From contig NZ_JAQBOW010000163.1 of assembly GCF_028287845.1 (NCBI RefSeq), positions 1-64,000 on the forward strand: DNA of 64,000 nucleotides, in the 5' to 3' direction. Positions 1 to 9,000 of this stretch are shown piece after piece. Every line of letters starts with the position of its first letter. Position 1 is the first letter of the stretch. The notes under the pieces are model-generated. The model had not been told where the DNA came from. It saw nothing but the letters and a program-made list of their open reading frames with translations, and made no database searches. The translations under genes were made by a program, and so were the position numbers. This DNA is from Mucilaginibacter sp. Its GTDB lineage: Bacteria; Bacteroidota; Bacteroidia; Sphingobacteriales; Sphingobacteriaceae.

Positions 1-36
1 GCTAACCCTTCTTTAAAGTAGAAGGGTTAGTTTTTA
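1..36. terminator. Bidirectional hairpin terminator
   Basis: An inverted repeat (CTAACCCTTCT / AGAAGGGTTAG, positions 2-12 and 20-30) is followed by a T-run on the + strand. It lies just beyond the 3' end of the leftward isomerase-like gene and probably ends transcription from it and from a gene to the left of the window. Confidence 0.7.
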
Positions 37-40
37 TATA

Positions 41-1000
41 TTAAATTCCTTCAGTAACCGCTTTCATTTTAGCCAGCCCGGTTTTAGCAACCAGCAACGC
101 GTCCTGCGCGTAATAACTTTGATTAAATACTTCCAGCGATATAATTACCGGTTTCTCCGGGTTTTTAATAATTTGTAATATTTGCTTAAGCGGAGCAATA
201 CCATCGCCGGGGTAAACACGGTCAGGTTCTGATATTTTTGCAGGGGCTATGGCCGCCGGATAATCATTAACATGGAATACTTCAATAGCGGTTTTACCCA
301 CAAATGGTAAACTATCCAGGCTTGAGCCGCCTTTGTAGATATGGAAGGCATCTAAAAGTACAAGGGCGTTTTTATGCTCACTTTCTGTAGCTACGTATAA
401 TACCTGGCTTATTTTTTTTAAGTTTTGTGATGATCCCCACATTTCAATCATTGGTGTAACCCCTGTTTGATTGCCTATTTGTAGAATTGTGCGGTATCTA
501 TCGGTAATTACATTCAAGTCTATCAATGGCAATCCAGTGGCGCCGGATGGCGGTGCCGCAATACGGTGACAGCCAATTTGGGCCAACTGCTCCATTTCAT
601 GCTGTAACTGGTTTAATGCCGCTTTTCGGGTGGCTTCATCGTCAACCATCCATTTGGCAAAGCCTATGGCATTTTCAATCTTTATGCCTAAACCTTCAAT
701 TATCTTTTTGACTTCGGTTGTTGTGCCTCCATTTTTAAGATAGGTTTGAAAAGTATCTATCCATATCTCGACCGAGGTAAAGCCGGCTTTTGCAGCTACT
801 TCCAGTTCTTTAATAAAGCCTAATTTCTGCCCGCGTATGGTGCTCATATTCAGCGAATACTTAAAAGTGAAATTAGACTTTTTAGCAGTTGTCATGGCTG
901 ATAATGGTGTGTTTAATAAAGAGGCACCAGTAGCCAAACCTAAAGTTTGTAAAGCTTGCCTGCGATTTAATGATAGGTTGCCCATATTTGGAAAAAGCAT
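41..1000 (-). CDS. Sugar phosphate isomerase/epimerase-like protein with Tat signal
   Basis: The protein resembles the xylose-isomerase-like TIM-barrel family (sugar phosphate isomerases/epimerases), which act on sugar or inositol-type substrates using acidic and His ligands. Visible support: an N-terminal twin-arginine segment (LNRRQALQTLGLATG) pointing to export; then barrel-like pieces such as VEIWIDTF, a metal-ligand-like IEMWG near residue 195, LLDAFHIYKGG near 225, and a late VIISLEVFN. At 319 aa the length is normal. The start could be 1000 or 985 (MGNLSLNRRQ); the latter gives a more typical Tat n-region. On the minus strand a TATTTTTG (a TAnnTTTG-type -7 element) lies just upstream. 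This is chromosomal flank, outside the ICE. The exact substrate cannot be read from sequence. Confidence 0.85.
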   Translation of the reverse strand: MLFPNMGNLSLNRRQALQTLGLATGASLLNTPLSAMTTAKKSNFTFKYSLNMSTIRGQKLGFIKELEVAAKAGFTSVEIWIDTFQTYLKNGGTTTEVKKIIEGLGIKIENAIGFAKWMVDDEATRKAALNQLQHEMEQLAQIGCHRIAAPPSGATGLPLIDLNVITDRYRTILQIGNQTGVTPMIEMWGSSQNLKKISQVLYVATESEHKNALVLLDAFHIYKGGSSLDSLPFVGKTAIEVFHVNDYPAAIAPAKISEPDRVYPGDGIAPLKQILQIIKNPEKPVIISLEVFNQSYYAQDALLVAKTGLAKMKAVTEGI

Positions 1001-1107
1001 GTTTATAAAATGCGGTAAACAAAAATATACTATTTTAATAAAATAAGGCTTTGTAAATTGAAGGTAAAATCGTAAAATTGCAACCTGAAATTTAACAAAG
1101 TTTCTGC

Positions 1108-1181
1108 GCGCCTATAGCTCAGTTGGTTAGAGTAGAAGACTCATAATCTTTTGGTCCCTGGTTCGAGCCCAGGTGGGCGCA
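1108..1181 (+). tRNA. tRNA with anticodon CAT (tRNA-Met, elongator type)
   Basis: A full cloverleaf can be drawn. The acceptor stem is GCGCCTA/TGGGCGC (1108-1114 and 1174-1180, discriminator A 1181), the D stem GCTC/GAGT, the anticodon stem GAAGA/TCTTT with loop CTCATAA (anticodon CAT at 1142-1144), and the T stem CCTGG/CCAGG with loop TTCGAGC. It lacks the initiator-type GGG/CCC anticodon stem, so elongator Met is most likely; a lysidine-modified Ile tRNA cannot be excluded. Its 3' 22 bases form the left copy of the ICE direct repeat, so integration keeps the tRNA intact. Confidence 0.95.
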
Positions 1182-1182
1182 C
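1160..1182 (+). repeat. attL (23-bp direct repeat, left copy)
   Basis: This 23-bp stretch beginning GGTTCGAGCCCAGG covers the tRNA T-arm and acceptor 3' end plus one base. It is identical to 62469-62491 and diverges on both sides. It is the expected crossover region of a tRNA-targeting tyrosine integrase. Confidence 0.93.
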
Positions 1183-1205
1183 AAAGTGGAAATTTCCCAC
1201 CCCCG

Positions 1206-1238
1206 AAAACCCTCTAAGTCGCTGATTTAGAGGGTTTT
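1206..1238 (+). terminator. ICE-borne terminator for the tRNA
   Basis: Inverted repeat AAAACCCTCTAA / TTAGAGGGTTTT (1206-1217 and 1227-1238), ending in a T-run. It lies 25 bp after the tRNA but inside the ICE, so it replaces the native tRNA terminator that now sits after attR at 62497. Confidence 0.8.
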
Positions 1239-1284
1239 TTCATTTATTATCCCCTCAACAACCGTCAAGAAAGCCAAAGTTCTC

Positions 1285-1429
1285 GTTACCTATCCGACTA
1301 CCTGTTTTTAATTTTTAACTTAGGTAACGCAAACCCATTCAATGGATTGACATACAGTTAATTACAGCGATAAAAGTTTGTTTTAAATCAGTCTTTTTAG
1401 ACGATTCTGTGTTACCTTTTTGTTACCTA
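1285..1429. promoter_or_regulatory. Candidate integrase arm-type sites (GTTACCT motif cluster)
   Basis: GTTACCTA occurs at 1285-1292, in inverse orientation at 1321-1328 (TAGGTAAC), and again at 1411-1418 (GTTACCTT) and 1422-1429. A further copy lies near the other end at 62399-62406. The copies at 1285 and 62399 share a longer context, GTTACCTAT followed by CTACCT. Clustering near both att sites fits arm-type integrase or excision-factor binding sites. This 1182-1475 interval otherwise holds no gene. Confidence 0.55.
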
Positions 1430-1475
1430 AAAACAGGGTGTTTATTGAGCATTTTAAACTTAAAAATTAAATTTT

Positions 1476-2705
1476 ATGCAAACATCACAGTCATTCGGTA
1501 TCCATTTTACCACGCGCCCGGACAAAGCCAGGGACGGAAAAGAACCAATTTACGCTTGCGTAACCGTAAATAAGCAAAGGGCTTACATTGCGCTCAAACA
1601 TAATGTCGATCCAAAAAATTGGGATAGCGGTAAGGGAACAGCTAAAGGCAATAAGGATGAAGTTAAATCCATTAACAATTATCTGGGAGAGGTCCGTAAC
1701 ACGATCAGCAATAACTACAAGCAGCTACAACTTAAAGGTAAAATGCTTTCAGCCAAAGCAGTGAAAGATCTGTATTTGGGAGCTGAAGAGGAAGTTTATA
1801 CCCTCAGCCGTCTTTTTATCTATCATAACGAAACTTCCACTACGGATTTGAAGTGGAGTACCCTTAAACATTATTATGTCACCCAGCGGTATTTGGTGAA
1901 GTTTCTGGACGAACAGCATCAATCGTCAGATATTTACCTTCATCAGCTCGATTTTAAATTTGTGAAAGACTTTGAAGTTTACCTACGTAACCATAAACCA
2001 AAGGACCACCAAAAGCAGATCAATAACAACGGCGTGATGAAGCACATCATTCGGCTTAAAAAAATGGTCAACCTGGCGATGAACTTGCAATGGATCGATA
2101 ATGATCCTTTCGCGGCTTATAAGTTGAAGATACAGAAGGTAAACCGGGAACAACTCTCCGAAAAAGAGTTGGCTGATATGGAAAAGAAAGTATTTACCAT
2201 AGAACGCCTTGATATGGTTAGGGATTTGTTTGTTTTTTGCTGCTATACAGGACTATCCTATGTGGATGTTATCAATTTAACACCCGGCCATATTGTTGCC
2301 GGTACTGATGGCGAAAAGTGGATCAGGACATGCCGTGAAAAAACAATGATACCGGTTAATGTGCCACTGTTACCGCAAGCACTAAAAATATTGGATAAAT
2401 ACAAAACCAATATACGATCACTATCCGGCGGTAAAGTTTTCCCGGTAATGTCCAATCAAAAAGTCAATAGCTATTTAAAGGAGATTTCAGAAGTATGTAA
2501 CATTACTAAAAATGTCACCTTTCACTTGGCCAGGCACACTTTCGCTACTACCATTACACTCTCAAACGGTGTACCCATTGAAACAGTGAGCAAAATGTTA
2601 GGGCATACAAAAATTACCACTACGCAGATTTATGCGAAAGTTGTTGAAAGGAAACTGAAGGAGGATATGCAAAATTTGAAATCACGATTGGAAGAAAAAC
2701 TGTAA
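1476..2705 (+). CDS. int: ICE tyrosine recombinase (integrase), IntDOT-like
   Basis: Catalyses integration at, and excision from, the tRNA attachment site. The 409-aa protein has the Bacteroidota order: arm-binding N-terminal domain (about 1-90), SAM-like core-binding domain (about 110-210) and catalytic domain (about 225-400). Catalytic residues visible are K289, H350 and R353 (FHLARHTFATT), H377 (MLGHTKITTT) and the nucleophile Y386 (TQIYAKV). The usual Arg I in the TGLR motif is replaced by Ser261 (CYTGLSYVDV); from memory this is also true of IntDOT of CTnDOT, where a downstream arginine is thought to compensate, and R287 lies at a matching distance. It is adjacent to attL and preceded by GTTACCT repeats. 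Confidence 0.95.
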   Translation: MQTSQSFGIHFTTRPDKARDGKEPIYACVTVNKQRAYIALKHNVDPKNWDSGKGTAKGNKDEVKSINNYLGEVRNTISNNYKQLQLKGKMLSAKAVKDLYLGAEEEVYTLSRLFIYHNETSTTDLKWSTLKHYYVTQRYLVKFLDEQHQSSDIYLHQLDFKFVKDFEVYLRNHKPKDHQKQINNNGVMKHIIRLKKMVNLAMNLQWIDNDPFAAYKLKIQKVNREQLSEKELADMEKKVFTIERLDMVRDLFVFCCYTGLSYVDVINLTPGHIVAGTDGEKWIRTCREKTMIPVNVPLLPQALKILDKYKTNIRSLSGGKVFPVMSNQKVNSYLKEISEVCNITKNVTFHLARHTFATTITLSNGVPIETVSKMLGHTKITTTQIYAKVVERKLKEDMQNLKSRLEEKL

Positions 2706-4260
2706 TTACAGTATTAAATTAGAGAAAATGGTGACATTGATCATCGCTATTATACAAAAGCCTATAATATCTACGGAATTTATTCAACAATAAAAACCCC
2801 CATGGAATCGCTCTTTGGGGAGTCTAACCTAAGTATTATGATTTGAAAAACACCCGGGCTCATAAAAATGTAGTACATAGATAATCAACGGAGGATATTT
2901 ATGAAACAGAGAATTATTGAAGATGTAAACATTATGCCTCAATTGGACAGAGCCTGCGGTCTTGACATGCACAAGGATAAGATCGTTGGCTTTATCTCCG
3001 GGAAAGATGGCAGCAACCAGGAGTTCAGGGAATTTGGGACTTACACTTGTGAACTCAAAGAGATCAGAGACTGGTTGCAGGAGAATGATATTCAGCATTG
3101 CCTTATGGAAAGCACGGGTATTTATTGGATGAGTTTATACGCTATACTTACTGAAGCCAATATTAAAGTCATTGTGGCGAATCCAGTTCATATCAAGCAG
3201 ATGCCTAAGCGAAAAACGGATCGAAAAGATGCCAAATGGCTTTGTACATTATTGCTGCACGGATTAGTGCGGCCAAGTTTTATGCCTGATAATACCCAGC
3301 GAATAATCAGGGATTATTGCAGAAATCGATTGTTCTATACGTGGCAACTAAACAGAATTAGGAACCGCCTGCTTAAGATATTAGAAAGTAATAACATCAA
3401 ACTACGCTCTGTAATCAGTTCAATCCATACATTATCTGCTATGGATATGATACGATTATTAGCCAAAGGAGTTACGGATCAGGAACAATTACTTAATTGT
3501 GCCCGAGGTAAAGTAAAGTTGAAGAAAGAGCTATTGATCAAAGCGTTGGATGGTACGCTTCAAGGCTATCACCTTACTCAACTACAAATGCTGTTGGAAG
3601 ATTATGATCATGTTCAAAAACAAGTCGATTTTTTAGATAAATCAATTACTGAAATAATCAGTGAACATTATGCACAGGCATTCGAATGCCTCGATAGCAT
3701 CAGCGGTATAGGTATTAAATCAGCAGAAATCATTATTAGCGAGGCCGGAAAAGATATGAGCCGTTTTCCAACGGCTGATCATTTTACAGCTTGGTGCGGT
3801 ATTGCGCCCGGTAACAACGAGAGTGCGGGTAAGAGAAAAAACACATCTATTAAAAAAGGTAACAGCTATTTACGAGTTGCAATTGTTGGCGCAGCGTGGG
3901 CTGCTGTTCGCATGAAAGATTCCTATTGGCATGCCTTATTCGATAAGCTACGCAAGCGCATGAAGGCGCAAAAAGCAATTGTAGCTGTTGCAAGAAGATT
4001 GCTTAAAGTGGTATATAACACATTAGAAACGCTAACTATTTACATAGAAAAGGGCATAGCTCACTTTGTTGACTTGCAAGCTAAAGCGGCATTATATCAT
4101 ACCGCGAAACTATCATGGCCTCAAAACAATATTGATTAAAAACACTAAAAGGACGGAAAAGGTAATAGAATAAAGAGTCTGAAACCTAAGCTGCCAAAAC
4201 TGTAGATAGCACCCAGGCTTGTCCTTGAGAACGCAGAGGAAACTTATTTTTTTAACAGTT
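2706..4260 (+). mobile_element. IS110-family insertion sequence (ends approximate)
   Basis: An IS110-type transposase gene with about 195 bp of non-coding DNA before it and about 120 bp after it, wedged between the integrase and the hydrolase. IS110 elements lack terminal inverted repeats, so exact ends cannot be set by eye. A similar string occurs on both sides of the gene: GAGTCTAACCTAAG (2820-2833) and GAGTCTGAAACCTAAG (4175-4190). The non-coding ends are where family members encode a bridge/seek RNA; a hairpin CCCC..GGGG (2797-2820) lies in the upstream one. Confidence 0.6.
2901..4139 (+). CDS. IS110-family transposase
   Basis: An RNA-guided DEDD-type recombinase moving the IS. At 412 aa it has normal family length. 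The N-terminal DEDD/RuvC-like domain begins GLDMHKDKIVGFISG (first Asp) and continues through LMESTGIYW and KRKTDRKDAKWLC. The C-terminal Tnp_IS116/IS110/IS902 domain contains SISGIGIKSAEIIISEAG, then WCGIAPGNNESAGKRKNTS with the expected catalytic-serine region, then AAWAAVRMKDSYW. The frame is intact, so the IS may be active. The start at 2901 is supported by a strong GGAGG (2890-2894), unusual for this phylum. It interrupts the gap between int and the cargo and probably arrived after ICE assembly. Confidence 0.92.
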   Translation: MKQRIIEDVNIMPQLDRACGLDMHKDKIVGFISGKDGSNQEFREFGTYTCELKEIRDWLQENDIQHCLMESTGIYWMSLYAILTEANIKVIVANPVHIKQMPKRKTDRKDAKWLCTLLLHGLVRPSFMPDNTQRIIRDYCRNRLFYTWQLNRIRNRLLKILESNNIKLRSVISSIHTLSAMDMIRLLAKGVTDQEQLLNCARGKVKLKKELLIKALDGTLQGYHLTQLQMLLEDYDHVQKQVDFLDKSITEIISEHYAQAFECLDSISGIGIKSAEIIISEAGKDMSRFPTADHFTAWCGIAPGNNESAGKRKNTSIKKGNSYLRVAIVGAAWAAVRMKDSYWHALFDKLRKRMKAQKAIVAVARRLLKVVYNTLETLTIYIEKGIAHFVDLQAKAALYHTAKLSWPQNNID

Positions 4261-4274
4261 ATTAAGGTAGCCAT

Positions 4275-5513
4275 TTATAGTTTTAAACTATCTTTAATCC
4301 AAGTTATGCATTCATTCGCATCAACTATATTCCAGGAATGCGGATGCCGTGTGCCGTCTAAACGATAGCCTTTACCAAGTGCATTAATAAATTTTGCATT
4401 AGTATTACCTTGCAGAGTTAATTCGATAATCAATGCGGATTGGTCGGGAGCATTCATGTCATACAAATCGCGTTGCCTGTTCTTCATTGCCCAGTCGATA
4501 TCGGGGTCTGAATAAATACGAAATGGAACATTATGTAAAAACTTTGCATTGCCACCTTGCTTTTCAGATCGGGAGTAAACAGAATTCTTAATATAGTTAG
4601 CAGGATTTTCAGACGGCGTGCCTTTGAAATACTTGCGCATCCCATCCAGATAATATTTGGCTTCATTTACAGCCATTGTGGAAACATTCTTTTCAATTTC
4701 TCTTTCGAACTGGCGGTACATATTTGCAAAATCGACAGGTCCGTCCACGCTATAGACGGCAGCAGGAATAATTGCAGTATGATTATGCTCAAAAGCTACC
4801 TCAGCATATCTGAGACTGATAATGCCACCGAGCGAATAACCTCCGATCACAAATTTATCTTTTGGTATTTGATACCGCTGTATAGCATCATTAAATACTA
4901 AATTCAAAAAATCCGTTACAGGCTCGTCAAGGTATATATGCATATTGGTTGACGGTACAATGACTACCAAGCCTTCCTTCAATGCAAGCTGACTTAGCTT
5001 CGCATTATTGTTTAATACGCTTTCAGGCCTTTCCCAAGTGCTGGGCAATAATACTAATGCACCTTTCATTCTTATTTGAGGGGTTAAGGCATAATAGAAA
5101 GGGGATTTGTCTGGCAAAAAGTTGTCGAAAATGTGGGTGCTATCATTTATCGCAATCGCATTTCTTTTGAGCAGTTTTATAGATGAGCTATCTAAACCTG
5201 TTACTTCTCCGTCAATGAAGTATCCTTTACTGCTTTTTCCTCCATTAAAGCTGAATATCCCGTATCCATTCTGAAGCCCTTTATTCATTTCTCCAGTGTA
5301 GCGGGCTACCTCTTTTCCTTCTATAAGCCAAGTTAAAGTACCTTTACCAGAAGCGAACCCTTCTACACAATTACCAGACCAGGTAGCTTTATGAGTCGGG
5401 GCATAGGCAACATCCCATATCTTGCAACCATTTTTACTGTCTGCAATGTATTGCTGAGCAAAGATTAAAGTATGGATAAATAGCAGGAGGGAAATAAGTG
5501 ATAAGCGTTTCAT
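4275..5513 (-). CDS. Exported MORN-repeat / alpha-beta hydrolase protein
   Basis: The 412-aa protein begins with a clear signal peptide (MKRLSLISLLLFIHTLIFAQQ). Residues about 25-100 hold MORN-like repeats (ATWSGNCVEGFASGKGTL, YTGEMNKGLQNGYGIF). Residues about 130-412 form an alpha/beta-hydrolase domain with nucleophile elbow GGYSLGG (GxSxG) and a C-terminal candidate catalytic His in GTRHPHSW. It is therefore probably a periplasmic or surface esterase/peptidase-like enzyme; the substrate is unknown. It is the only gene between the IS and defence block 1 and is transcribed leftward. Its role in the ICE (accessory or entry-exclusion) cannot be told. Confidence 0.8.
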   Translation of the reverse strand: MKRLSLISLLLFIHTLIFAQQYIADSKNGCKIWDVAYAPTHKATWSGNCVEGFASGKGTLTWLIEGKEVARYTGEMNKGLQNGYGIFSFNGGKSSKGYFIDGEVTGLDSSSIKLLKRNAIAINDSTHIFDNFLPDKSPFYYALTPQIRMKGALVLLPSTWERPESVLNNNAKLSQLALKEGLVVIVPSTNMHIYLDEPVTDFLNLVFNDAIQRYQIPKDKFVIGGYSLGGIISLRYAEVAFEHNHTAIIPAAVYSVDGPVDFANMYRQFEREIEKNVSTMAVNEAKYYLDGMRKYFKGTPSENPANYIKNSVYSRSEKQGGNAKFLHNVPFRIYSDPDIDWAMKNRQRDLYDMNAPDQSALIIELTLQGNTNAKFINALGKGYRLDGTRHPHSWNIVDANECITWIKDSLKL

Positions 5514-6007
5514 GTGCCTTTTCTAACTGATTGACGAATCTAAGCATAGGCTTTCAGTGTTTAATTAAAACCCTTGTTAAATTAAGTTAAACATAGATCA
5601 ATTTTATTGCTTCTAATGTTTTTTAGAGGAAACCTTATCACAAATAAGCAAGTAAGAATACCTGCTGATTGAGTTAATCAATATACAAAAAAAAGTTAAA
5701 ATAAAAACGCAGAAAAAGTAAATTTTCAAAGATCCTTGATATGACTAACGAATTTTTAATTCTCAGAAAAATACACACAATAACAATCAGTAAGGTAAAA
5801 CGCTTTGTTTAATTAGTCGTGCGATTTGACAGACAAAATGTTCATGACTTATAATCATTTTGAATAAAAAATTAGGATACTACATTTCAGTTAATATCGC
5901 CAGGTTCATCCATTTATCAGCAGATTGGATATTTTAACCAAAAATAATTTTCATAAAAACGCCTAAAAAACTCATTTGTCTAATGATGTCTCGACTGTTA
6001 TCATTAA
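5514..6007. other. Non-coding AT-rich spacer
   Basis: About 490 bp without a credible ORF, tRNA or strong hairpin. It separates the hydrolase promoter side from the 3' end of the DUF499 gene. No structure is seen that can be supported beyond AT-richness. Confidence 0.5.
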
Positions 6008-9000
6008 CTAAACGTTTTCCTCCTCAAAGTCTAACCCCAGCTGTTTACTTGCTTCTTTTGCAGATTTATATTGTTGCTTGCTTTCATCCAATAAACTGCC
6101 ATCGTTTGATTTAATCTTGAATTTTACCTCTATATCAATTTTATTTCCATTCATGGCGAATGGTGTAATAAAATAGTTGAACAGTTCAGTATAGCGTTCC
6201 AATGGAACTTTACCGGAAATTGTAATGGATTTGAAATGTTTTATAGCGTCTAATATATTACTCCCGTTTGATTGAACAGGTTGTGTGGCGCCTTCGGGCG
6301 GTGACAAAGGATCTGTCTTACCGCCATTCGGATCTTTTATTGGATCTTCGGGCTTTGGTTTTAGGGATTTATCCAGCAACCAGTATGAAATATCAGCAGC
6401 GTCAAAAAATGGAACGTTTTCACTTAAATAATATTTACTAAACGTTGTTCCGTCTCCACTTGCAACACAGTAATGCCCTTCATAACAGTATTTGGTAATA
6501 CTTTTATTGATCGCCTCCAAACCTGTAATCATTGGTTTATCGTCAAACCTAATAAATGCTTCATATATATCTTTGGCTTTTATGGGTTGATCAATGGTTG
6601 GTAACAAATTATTATTTCGTAAAACATTCAATCCTACAGATTCCAATAACCACTCTTCCTCTTTTAAGGCACCGATTATATTTTGGTTGACTTGATTCTC
6701 AAATGTGTCTTTAAATTGCTTAATTGTCAATAATTCTATTCCGTTTTTAACGGAATACTTGGCTAATACTGAATATGCTGCAGCTAAGGCCCCGATGGCT
6801 TGCTTTTCTGCATCTTCCATTCGTTTCCTTACTTCTAACTTTTGATCTTGTTCTAATTGTCCCTGGTATTCAGAATATATTTTTTGGCACGCAAGGTAAT
6901 CCCTAACATCAGCATTAAGTTTTGAAATGCCAACTTCCGAACATAATAGAAACAACAACGTATTTCGATAAATACGCTCACTGTTCCCTTTCTTTGTAGA
7001 CAGTTTTTCAATTATAAAACTTGCTTGCTTACTTAATTCTTTTCCACCAAGAAAATACTTAGGACTTAGGATAAGTAATGTAGGTTTTTGTTGTTCGGGA
7101 ATATCCTCAGATGGATCGATTAAGGTGTTGAAAAGTTGAATGTGTCTTTCCTTTTCCTTGGTTTTTTTAATTATTTCGGCTTCAATACTTTCAATTTTGA
7201 TATCGGCTTTTGCCTGATTTATGAGAATGTTGATATTGGGTTTGGTATGGAACCAATACCTTTTCCCGTTCCCGCCAGACTGAGCATAGTATAAGTAATA
7301 GGCGTCATTTTCTAATTCGTCTAACGACCCATTTATGCTGTTATGGTTAAATCCGCCTGGGGTCAGTAATTGTAATTTTATTTCGGGAACTGATATTCCT
7401 TTATTTGATCCTTCATTGCCAAAGGAATTCATTAATATAACCGATGCAATGGACTTGGTAAGATTCCATAGTCCATATTCTTTTTTTTCAACGTCAATTT
7501 TAAAGGCATTGGAAGTAGAACCAGCAACGTCAGCGGTAATAACAGCGTCATAACCATTGCCATATAGCCTCTTTAACTGTCCACTCATGGCATCAAGGTT
7601 AGCAAAGTTGACTTCACCCGAGTGAATTAGTAAATTGGCACCTGGTAGCGTTTGCTGACGTTTCCACAAATCACTTACTATCGCTGCCAATAAACGTAAA
7701 GCGCCCCTTGTACGCTGAAAGTCATGATGACTGGCCCAACGTACTCTAAAAACATCTATCAATTCGGGATGAAACGGATAAGCTTTAAGCAACCGTTGCT
7801 TATACTCCATTTTATTAGCATTGCTCGGCAATTCGGTCCATGAACTTTGATACAGCTCTAAATATTTTGACGATACTGCCTCTATCATTTGTGGACTGCC
7901 TATATCTTCAAATAGTCGCCGTCTTATAACCTCATATATTTCATCATCAGCAACGGGTTGTGTATCGGCACCAACCCGACTAACACGTTTCTGAAGACTA
8001 TTTAAAATTGATTGTGCTTCCGCCGTATTACCGACTTCTTGCGGGCTTGCAGGTAACGTAATTACGGCAACGCAATTGTTTGTTGCAGCTATGGCTTCTG
8101 TAAGTTCCTGAACAAAACTTATTGTTTGATCGGCCAAACTACTATTACCCGTCATCTTTGCAGAAGCTTTAACGCAATAGTCCGCAAGCTCATCTATTAA
8201 AATTAAAGCTGGAGTACATTGTTGTAATACTTTCTTAAACAAGCCGGCGGGGGCAATTAATTGTTCGTCGTTTTTACGAATTATTTCATAGGCCTTTGGT
8301 CCACCTAATTGATAAGCCAGTTCTCCCCAAATGGTTTGAATATGCAAATTTTCTGCGGTAGTTCTTCCGTTTGCCGGGTCATTTGTGGTGTTCGTAAATA
8401 CAGCAATTCTCGCTGTATCAAACGTAGGATTGCCGGTATATGCTAATAATTCCTGCGTATATTGTGACTGAATGGATTGCTTACCCCATTTGCATAAATG
8501 GTATAAAGAAATTAAAGTGTGTGTTTTACCACCACCAAAACCTGTTTGTAGCGATATTATACGATTTTCCGCATCTTCATTACCGTTTAAACCATTGATA
8601 ACAGTTTTTGCAATACTTTTTAACCCAGCGGTAAAGAAGGTTTTTGAAAAGAACACAACTGGATTGTTATATATTTCCCGTCCGGTATTTAAAGCAACTT
8701 CAGCGAGATTAGCAGCAAATACTGATTCATCCAATCGTCCCTGGCGAATATCCATATGTGGAGTTACGACTCTAAACCAAGGCTGTAAATCGCCCGATTG
8801 TTGAATTGGTGCTATGGGGTGTTGTATTGTTGCTTTTAATTCCTGCAACCCCGCTAACTCCGTCTCAAGCTCATCCATGTTTAGCGATTTTGCAATGCTT
8901 TTCATTTGGATGAACGTTTCAACGAATTCATCTACGGAAATTGCCTGAAAATGGGCCAATTTATTCCTTGTATCATATATAGTTTCTAATCTCGTAGCCA

